Assembly: GCA_035610835.1 (NCBI GenBank)
Contig: CM069452.1
Location: 11,055,109 to 11,119,108, forward strand
Direction: 5' to 3'
Length of the DNA: 64,000 nucleotides
Source of the DNA: Ophiura sarsii
Taxonomy: Eukaryota; Echinodermata; Ophiuroidea; Amphilepidida; Ophiuridae
Part shown: piece after piece, positions 57,131 through 64,000 of the stretch
Position numbering within the stretch: position 1 is the stretch's first letter
How the letters are laid out: every line of letters begins with the position of its first letter
The notes under the pieces: model-generated
Told to the model about the DNA's origin: nothing
What the model saw: the letters and a program-made list of their open reading frames with translations, nothing else
The model's database searches: none
Made by a program: the position numbers and the translations under genes

Positions 57131-58213
57131 CAGGCTGTCCCAAAATGATTATTACCCATCGATGCCCCAAGTTCAATAATTTTTGTCATCATCAAAATCG
57201 ATGGGATAAGGTCCGTTGTTTTTACATCATCTTTGTCATACTGTACTATTTTATTAGAATTTTAGATCATGACTATCGGATTTATCAAACTCAAGATACA
57301 CTCCATTATGCAAAACATGGTGATTTCACCTTTTTGGCAAAGTGCTAAAAAATGTGTGTGTTATTACAGCTTGTTTGAAAGAAACTTGTGTATTCTCATA
57401 ATCTTTTGTCTACTCAGTTTAATCTTGTGTGTCTTTCTGTTGTAACTGTTATTAGTTATGGGTGTTCAAATCATTAATAATACTTCTCCTTAATTCAATT
57501 TAACGGGTAAAAGAAGTTTGTCACACTTGAGTGACCCCATGCATTGTTTTATTTGACAAGTGTTTAGGGACTTCTAAAATGAAGTGGTATTTGGTGAATC
57601 ACCAGGGGCTTAGATTTCATTTTTACATTGGAGAATGGATTTCGTGAGGTTAAACACTAAGGGACTATATAAATTTTACCACGTTTGTAGGAAATTGCAT
57701 CCCCAATATGAAAAAGTAGTCTAAGCCACTGCTAATTACCCATGACTACGTCTTTACCTGTTTAAATGTCCCTCAAGTTTAGCCTCAAAACTAGCTCATA
57801 ATAGAAACAAAGCTTAGGGTCGCTCATGCGTGACGATCCATTTTTACTCTTCAAATTGAATCAAAATGAAGAAGTATTATTGGTTTGAACAACAATATGA
57901 TACAGCAGTTTAAAATAGAAAGGAACTAAAGATATCAGTAGACAAGAGATTAAGAGAATGTATTAGTTTCTTTCAAACAAGCTGTTGAAAAAGACATTTT
58001 TTTGCACTTTGCCAAAAAGGTGAAATCACCATGTCTTACACAATGGAGTGTAACTTCATTAGAATAAGTCCGATATTCAGGATCTAAAATTATAATATTA
58101 GGGTACAGTATAGCAAATATGATAGCAAAACAACGGATCTAATCTCATTGATTTTGATGATGAAAAAATGTATTGAACTTTGGGCATCAATGGGTATTTT
58201 TTGGGACAGCCTG
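57131..58213. mobile_element. TA-flanked transposon, ends CAGGCTGTCCCAAAA
   Basis: 1083 bp with long inverted ends: CAGGCTGTCCCAAAATGATT left, and the right end TTTTTTGGGACAGCCTG. Inner arms include CATCATCAAAATCGATGGGA / GATTTTGATGATGAAAAAAT and GGTGATTTCACCTTTTTGGC / its complement. TA on both sides. No transposase; non-autonomous. Confidence 0.88.
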
Positions 58214-58219
58214 TATCTG

Positions 58220-59135
58220 AAACAGATCAAGTCTCTTGCTTGGAGAAAGAAAATCTATCAACAAATCAAGCAATCTATACATTACCTGGATAACTTGTGT
58301 AGAATGCTAACTTTAATTCCCTTTCTTAATGAAATATAAGGCAAGAACTGCATTAATAAATTCCTGAAGCATGAAACGCTTATTAAATTTAGAGAGTTAT
58401 TTCCTGTTTCAATAATCAATTAACGATTTTAAAGATTTAACGTTTTCGTGTAACACTTTGATTTTAAGAATTTTACACAGCGACAACGCCAATTAAGTAT
58501 TGAGCACAATAGACTAAATTGACTCAATAGGCCGACAATTCCGTCGGTCAAGGAGCTCTTTTATACGATGGCTAGGGATCAAATTGTATTCAGATAGCGT
58601 TTGATAATTGCCGGTAAATATTGCTTCTAATGCAGGTACAAATTATATTACATTTTATGAAGCAATATTGAATAAACAATAGCTAATGAAGACAATTACT
58701 AAGTTGTAAACGCCATAATAAGAATAATAATAATGCATTTATAATGCGCCATCTATCTAGACTACCTATTCGGAGGCGCAAACACTAAAACAATTATGAA
58801 CAAACAATTAAATTATAAAAACAGTTGCATATAATTGAAGTCAATGAGTCAAATCATAAGCAATTTTAAGCATAGCTGTTAAGTCACATCAATACAAAGC
58901 CAACTTGAAATATAAAGAAACAATAATAAATTAATAAACATATGTGTTTAGGGAAAATAAAAACTACAAAGACATATAGGTCCTACAATAGGACCTACTG
59001 AAATAATACAATCAATAAAACTAATAATAATATAAACCAAAACCTGACAATACATAAATCAGTCAAATGCATAATAGAATACCACAAATTTTGACCAGCA
59101 AATAATTTGGCAAACTCGGATAAAAAAACCTTTAT
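58220..59135. other. AT-rich intergenic sequence with an AAT-type microsatellite
   Basis: 58726-58742 is an (AAT)n run followed by GCATTTATAATGCGCCATCT, resembling the GCGC-linked repeat at 14110 and 56540. No gene seen. Confidence 0.5.
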
Positions 59136-59139
59136 GTAT

Positions 59140-61080
59140 TTAAAACCAGTAATATCTCTTCTTACCGCTCCCATAACCCTCAAGGGTCGTAGGGCACTGT
59201 ATGACGGATTTCTTCACCACCTCCATCCATCTGACTCGGTCAAGTGCTAATGCTTGGGTTTCTGCGAAAGTTTTCCCAGTCCATTCTGTGATGTTGTCCC
59301 TCCAACTTTTCCTCTGACGACCTCTTCTTCGCTTCCCCTCTACGGTGCCCTGCAGGATGGTCTTGTAGACAATGGTAGAGGCCACTTTATCTGGTTACAT
59401 GGCCATACCATTTTAGTTTTCGCTTTTTCACGGTGGCCAGCAGGTTTGTATATAGCTCTTCATGTGTTGTGCCACTCTTCGACGCACTTCCTCATTTGTG
59501 ATGTGGTCGTCAGTATATGAAGTCTTAGACTTCTCATCTCTACCGCTTCAATCTTTCTCTGTAGTTCTGCCGTCAGAGTCCATGACTCGCATGCATACAA
59601 GAAGATGGAGAGCACAGGGGCATGCAGAGCCTTAGTTTGGTGCCGAGAGTGATGTTTTTATCTCTCCAAATAGGTTGTAACTTCGCCAAGGCAGCTGTTG
59701 TAAGTGCGATTCTTGAAAGGATTTCTGGCTTGGAACCTTCGTCGCTGATGATGGCCCCAAGGTATTTGAACTTCTTAACTGTCTGTAGTCTTTGGCCATT
59801 GACTGTGATTGGTGTTGTTATCACTTCGTCTTTGTTACTCATCAGCTTGGTTTTCTCTGCACTTATTTCATGCCGTATCTGGTCGATGTTTTGTCCAGTT
59901 GGTCAACCAAACTAACCAGCTCTTCTTCGCTACCTGCCAGTCCGTCGATGTCGTCAGCAAACCTCAGATTGGTGATGTTTCTCCCTCCTATGCTGACTGA
60001 TCCATTGTGATATGTTAGTGCATCAGTTATGATTCTTTCTAAGAAGATATTGAATAAGGTAGGGGATAATAGGCAGCCTTGTCGGACCCCAACTGAGGTG
60101 TGGAACCATTTACCAACTTTACCTTGTGCAAGTACTGCGCTGCTGGCTTTGCTGTACAGTTGCTCGATGGTTTGAATGAGCTTTTGGCCCATGTCGTAAA
60201 GCTTCATCGTGACCCACAGTGCTTTGTGCCACACACGGTCAAAGGCCTTTAAAAGTCAATAAACACATGGAAGATGTCTTCCTTATGTTGGTTATACTTC
60301 TCGCACAAAACTCGCAGGTTGAATATTTGCTCCATTGTGCTTCTTCCACTTCTGAAACAGGCCTGCTCTTCAGCTATGATTTCTTCCGCCTGTGGTCTAA
60401 GTCTGTTCAGTAGGACCTTGAGCATGACTTTGCTGCCATGGCTAATTAGACTAATGGTTCTGTAGTTCTGGCATTGCTGTAAGTTGCCTTTCTTGGGTAG
60501 AGTGATTGGTCCATGGTGTTGGCCATTCACCAGTTTGCCAGATCTTGTTGCAGATGTTGGTGAGGAGGTCTACCACAGCTTCGCCACACCGCTTCCCTTA
60601 AGATGGGAAAGTCATCATCATTTGAAGATTCGTGGCATACAGTTACATTAGGATCGCCTTTAGTCTGGTGGTTATATAGATCTGAGCAATACTCTGTCCA
60701 CCTCTTAAGAATGTCTTCCTCCTCTGTGAGACGGTTGCCATTTTTGTCGTGAATGGTGCTGACTCGCGTCTGTCTTGTTTTTGTGAGGTCTTTGACAATC
60801 TGAAATGCTCTTCTCCCGTTGTTTTTCTCCAGACTTTCTTCCATATATGTGCACTGTTTCTTCAACCTTCTTGATCCACTGATCTTTAGCCATGTTCATA
60901 CGTTTCCTGACCTTCTTGTTGACTTATTTGTACGCTGTGGCACCTGTTGGAGTATTCTTCATTTTCTTAAGGTCTCTTCGTTTGTCACACATGTCAAGAA
61001 TGGCGTCTGTAACCCATGGCTGTGTTTTCCTGCGATCATTATCTCGTTGAATTTCGTTGTCAGCATTTCTGCACTTCAGC
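59140..61080 (-). mobile_element. LINE retrotransposon remnant, RT to C-terminus, 5'-truncated
   Basis: Minus-strand frames in order: linker (QPWVTDAILDMCDKRRDLKK), RT fingers (LQQCQNYRTISLISHGSKVM, then EEQACFRSGRSTMEQIFNLR), palm (GVRQGCLLSPTLFNIFLERI, then FADDIDGLAG with the catalytic DD), thumb (KKFKYLGAIISDEGSKPEI) and a basic C-terminus (EGKRRRGRQRKSWRDNITEW). The frame changes at least four times and a stop splits the linker. The endonuclease domain is absent. A dead jockey/RTE-type copy; the clade is not fixed. Confidence 0.9.
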
Positions 61081-61424
61081 ATTTCAGCATTTTTCCAGTA
61101 ATATACAAAATTTAAAAATATAAGTTTAAGAAATTGCACATACACTGCCATAATTTCACTCCGCAAGAACATAATACACACACTTGCAGAAGTTGTAATG
61201 CACACTGAGATGACGAACGAATATCCAACAAGTTGCATTGAACAAATGAGTTTTGAGTCCTTTTTACCGCTATAGTATAACTATCGAGGTTATGCCATAG
61301 TAGCTAACACCATAGTCAATTGCATTGGTTTTACGTGTGAGGTTTTATTTTTATTTCCCTTCTTCTTTGTGGCTGGACTATGTGAATGTGAAATTTAGTT
61401 TTTTACCAAATTTACTTAATATTA

Positions 61425-61783
61425 AAGATAATCATTATAATTGGCCATTATTGTTGTTTCTACTCACAAAAAAGAAGCAAAACTAACTTGATTAAAACAA
61501 TGTTGAATATGTTGAAATATCATCGCTATTTATTGAAACTTTTTTTAAAAACGCCCTCGATGTAATATCGTATGTAATTTAAATCGAAAAGAAAAATAGC
61601 GTAAAGTGACGCAGTTTACCATAAAATGGTGTCCGAGCCGGGGATGGAATATTTTGAAACGACGTTTTATTGCACAAATGCGGCTGATTTTTCTTAATCC
61701 TACCAGCTGTAAGTTTGCCAAGTAAAAATGTAGAAATCCAGGTTTTTATCCTAATTGAGGGCGCATCTCTTAGTACCTCTTAA
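61425..61783. mobile_element. Sibling of the 56142 element without the nested insert
   Basis: Shares AAGATAATCATTATAATTGG, ATCGCTATTTATTGAAAC, GAAAAATAGCGTAA and GGATGGAATATTTTGAAAC, then GAGGGCGCATCTCTTAGTAC without interruption. The left end is less clear. Confidence 0.78.
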
Positions 61784-61789
61784 GGAGAT

Positions 61790-63240
61790 CAGTATAGTCT
61801 GCAGATAATTATGATTGCAGGTATATACAAATGTTAATTCCCCCTAATTTCCATAACATTTACATAATGTTAGTGGCGGGCAACCCATGTTAATACACTA
61901 TGATTTTACTAAATAAGGAAAACCGGTCTACGTGTGGTAATCTCGTTTTGACATATTGTAAACAACATATCATGAAACAAAAACATTCAAATTGGGCTAA
62001 ATTAGCTTTTAAAACATGTTTAATTAGCCTGTACATTATGAAAACAGTCATTAACCATTTATAAAACAAACAAGCAAACAACAATCAAATGAGTTTTAGG
62101 CTTAACCTAGAATGTCTCCACTCACTTCGCGATTAGTTGAAACTTCTTGATGTTGGCGGAAGGTAGCAAAACAATTTGGGAGGAGAGGGGGATCCGGGAG
62201 CGAGCTCAATTTTTGTTTTATAAAGTTGAAACATATATAGAAACAAATGCGCACGAACCGGGCAAGCATTTTCAGTTTTTAACGTTCATGAATCCACCTT
62301 GTGTGACAAATTTACCTTATTTGATCTTTTTGTTGATCAAACATTGAATCAAATTCGCGCGAAAATCGCAAAATTGGCGACTTTAACACACAAAAAGGGT
62401 CCAGTATGACTTTAAAAATACATTACCTTAATGGAGCGTCCCTCTCTCCCCACGTCCTTTCACTTCCGCTGTCTATATTTAATAGTATATTTTGAACAAA
62501 TTGTCATCCAATGATCGTAATGAAATTCAATCTATAAGCTTATACTCGCTAAATGTTAAAGGGAGTCAAAATCCATTCTTTTGGAGTGAATCCAAAGAGT
62601 GATAGTGATTTGAACATTGATTGAGCGGTTGTTGCCACATTCCAATTGAGTAATAAATTGGAGTGAATTAAAAAGGTAAAATAACTTACTCCCCGTAGTG
62701 AAAAAAAAATGATATAGGCCCTAACTCGCCCTTTTTCGGTGAATTCATTTCTTTTGGGTGACTCTCCCGAGTCACTCTTGAGAGTTAAATTTTCAATCAC
62801 TTACATTTAAGAGAGTCAAAAACTATAATAAAACAACATTGTGATGTTAGACATCAAGTCAATAGAGCAAACTAGTTTGTAAAATATATATTCTCTTTTT
62901 TGTATGTACACCTCCATTTTTTTTAATGGGATCTTTCGAAAGATTGTTTCATATATAATTCTGTCAAACATTGTCAAAATCTCATATTTTTAAAAGTAGA
63001 CTATATACCGACATGATGCATCACATGAAACCCGATGTAAAGGTGATGTAAACTCAGTGCACAAGAAGCCAATTTTACTCATTTAAAACAGTTAGAAGAT
63101 GCCAAATTCATAAAACGTAATAAATCATTCATTTCATTATCATCAATAGATGTATGGAGAGTTAGTTGTTGTTGTTTGTCCCTTATAAAACCTCAAACAC
63201 TTGGCATAGTCTTTATTTTCTTCTTGCGTTGAACAACTGT
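61790..63240. other. Intergenic, AT-rich
   Basis: No supported exon. GAGTGACT-type and TTTGGAGTGAATCC words at 62560-62790 hint at another degenerate inverted element. Confidence 0.45.
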
Positions 63241-63270
63241 CAGTGGCGTCGCTAGGTTTTTAATAGGGTG

Positions 63271-63303
<33 letters not shown>
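63271..63303 (+). repeat. G homopolymer tract
   Basis: A run of over 30 G behind GTGGCGTCGCTAGGTTTTTA, the same boundary word as the 27110 repeat. Further G runs at 63534-63557 and 63919-63957. Confidence 0.9.
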
Positions 63304-63304
<1 letters not shown>

Positions 63305-63918
63305 GCAAGAAATGAAATTGGCAAGTTTACACTTATTTTTGATATGAATGAGGTACATTTCGGCTTTAAAAGAAGCTTCTACCAATACATTTTCCAATTT
63401 GGGGACACATGCGCGCGTTATATTTTATATTAACATTTTCCATCTGTGTACTTTTGACCGTGGGCGCAATTCCATGATTGCTCTTGTCAAATGAATCGAC
63501 CGTGCCAATCTCAACCGACACGACAATCAATATGGGGGGGGGGGGGGGGGGGGGGGGATATTCACATAACTTGTATACATATTTCGTTTCGATACTGTTC
63601 CAAGTTTATCTATTTGCCTGTTGTTATTTTCAATAATAATTAATAATGTCGAATTTGAGAGAGTAATTCCATTATTTACAAATTGAACAAAATGATGAAA
63701 CATTTGGACCTCTCTTTTGCTTCCAATATTTGTATAACGGACAATACGCAAGGCTGATAATAATAACATATTCGCTATCAATACAAAATGTTCTATTGTC
63801 AATTCACTGCAACAAATTGATCTAGAGTTACTCCAAAAGAAAAATATTCAGGAAAATTCAAATAGTCTGGTTCATGTTGTTCTTGCAACAAATTATATTA
63901 TATATAAATCAGGTTTAA

Positions 63919-63957
<39 letters not shown>
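63919..63957 (+). repeat. G homopolymer tract
   Basis: An uninterrupted run of about 39 G. Confidence 0.93.
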
Positions 63958-63958
<1 letters not shown>

Positions 63959-64000
63959 CTATGTTATTTTCACCAATTTTGGAAACAGATTTTCTCAATG

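Overview
The window is eukaryotic, intron-rich and AT-rich, and packed with short inverted-repeat transposons, microsatellites and homopolymer tracts. Two conserved metazoan genes (MBD2/3 and TERB2), ordinary GT-AG introns and the many AGGCCT-type motifs suggest a marine invertebrate deuterostome, possibly an echinoderm. The species cannot be fixed from the sequence alone. There are no operons, rRNAs or CRISPR arrays.

Layout. (1) 1-9520 is a second, partial copy of 13236-25606. It carries three exons of an MBD2/3 gene on the minus strand and stops exactly at a 100-base N gap (9521-9620). (2) 9621-26149 holds the complete minus-strand MBD2/3 gene: six coding exons, 278 residues, from the ATG at 26149 to the stop at 11668. 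The two copies differ by at least seven clean transposon insertions, several with perfect target-site duplications, but only by synonymous changes in the shared exons. Together with the gap, this looks like two haplotypes laid end to end by the assembler, although a real partial tandem duplication is not excluded. (3) 26.2-32.8 kb is repeat-rich: G/C tracts, a TA-flanked inverted-repeat transposon, a C-rich telomere-like tract, a 212-bp tandem repeat, and long arrays of a palindromic CCTTATCTGGGGTTAA-type unit. (4) 32.8-36.2 kb holds a two-exon minus-strand gene coding for two C2H2 fingers plus a transposase-type zinc-binding domain, whose 3' end has expanded into a nine-residue repeat. A second copy of the 28-kb transposon sits in its intron. 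(5) 36.2-44.5 kb is non-coding, with MITEs and a long field of degenerate short repeats split by an 840-bp inverted-repeat element. (6) 44.57-51.40 kb is the plus-strand TERB2 gene (telomere-attachment protein of meiotic prophase): seven coding exons, 209 residues, with MITEs and a 38-bp minisatellite in its introns. (7) 51.4-64 kb is intergenic, with further MITEs, a 5'-truncated frameshifted LINE (59.14-61.08 kb, minus) and very long G tracts near the end.

Functionally the two host genes are unrelated. MBD2/3 is a chromatin protein of the NuRD complex that reads methylated CpG, while TERB2 links telomeres to the inner nuclear membrane in meiosis. Most of the remaining sequence is mobile-element debris. 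Exons were inferred by eye from splice consensus, phase continuity and remembered family sequence; no alignment was run.
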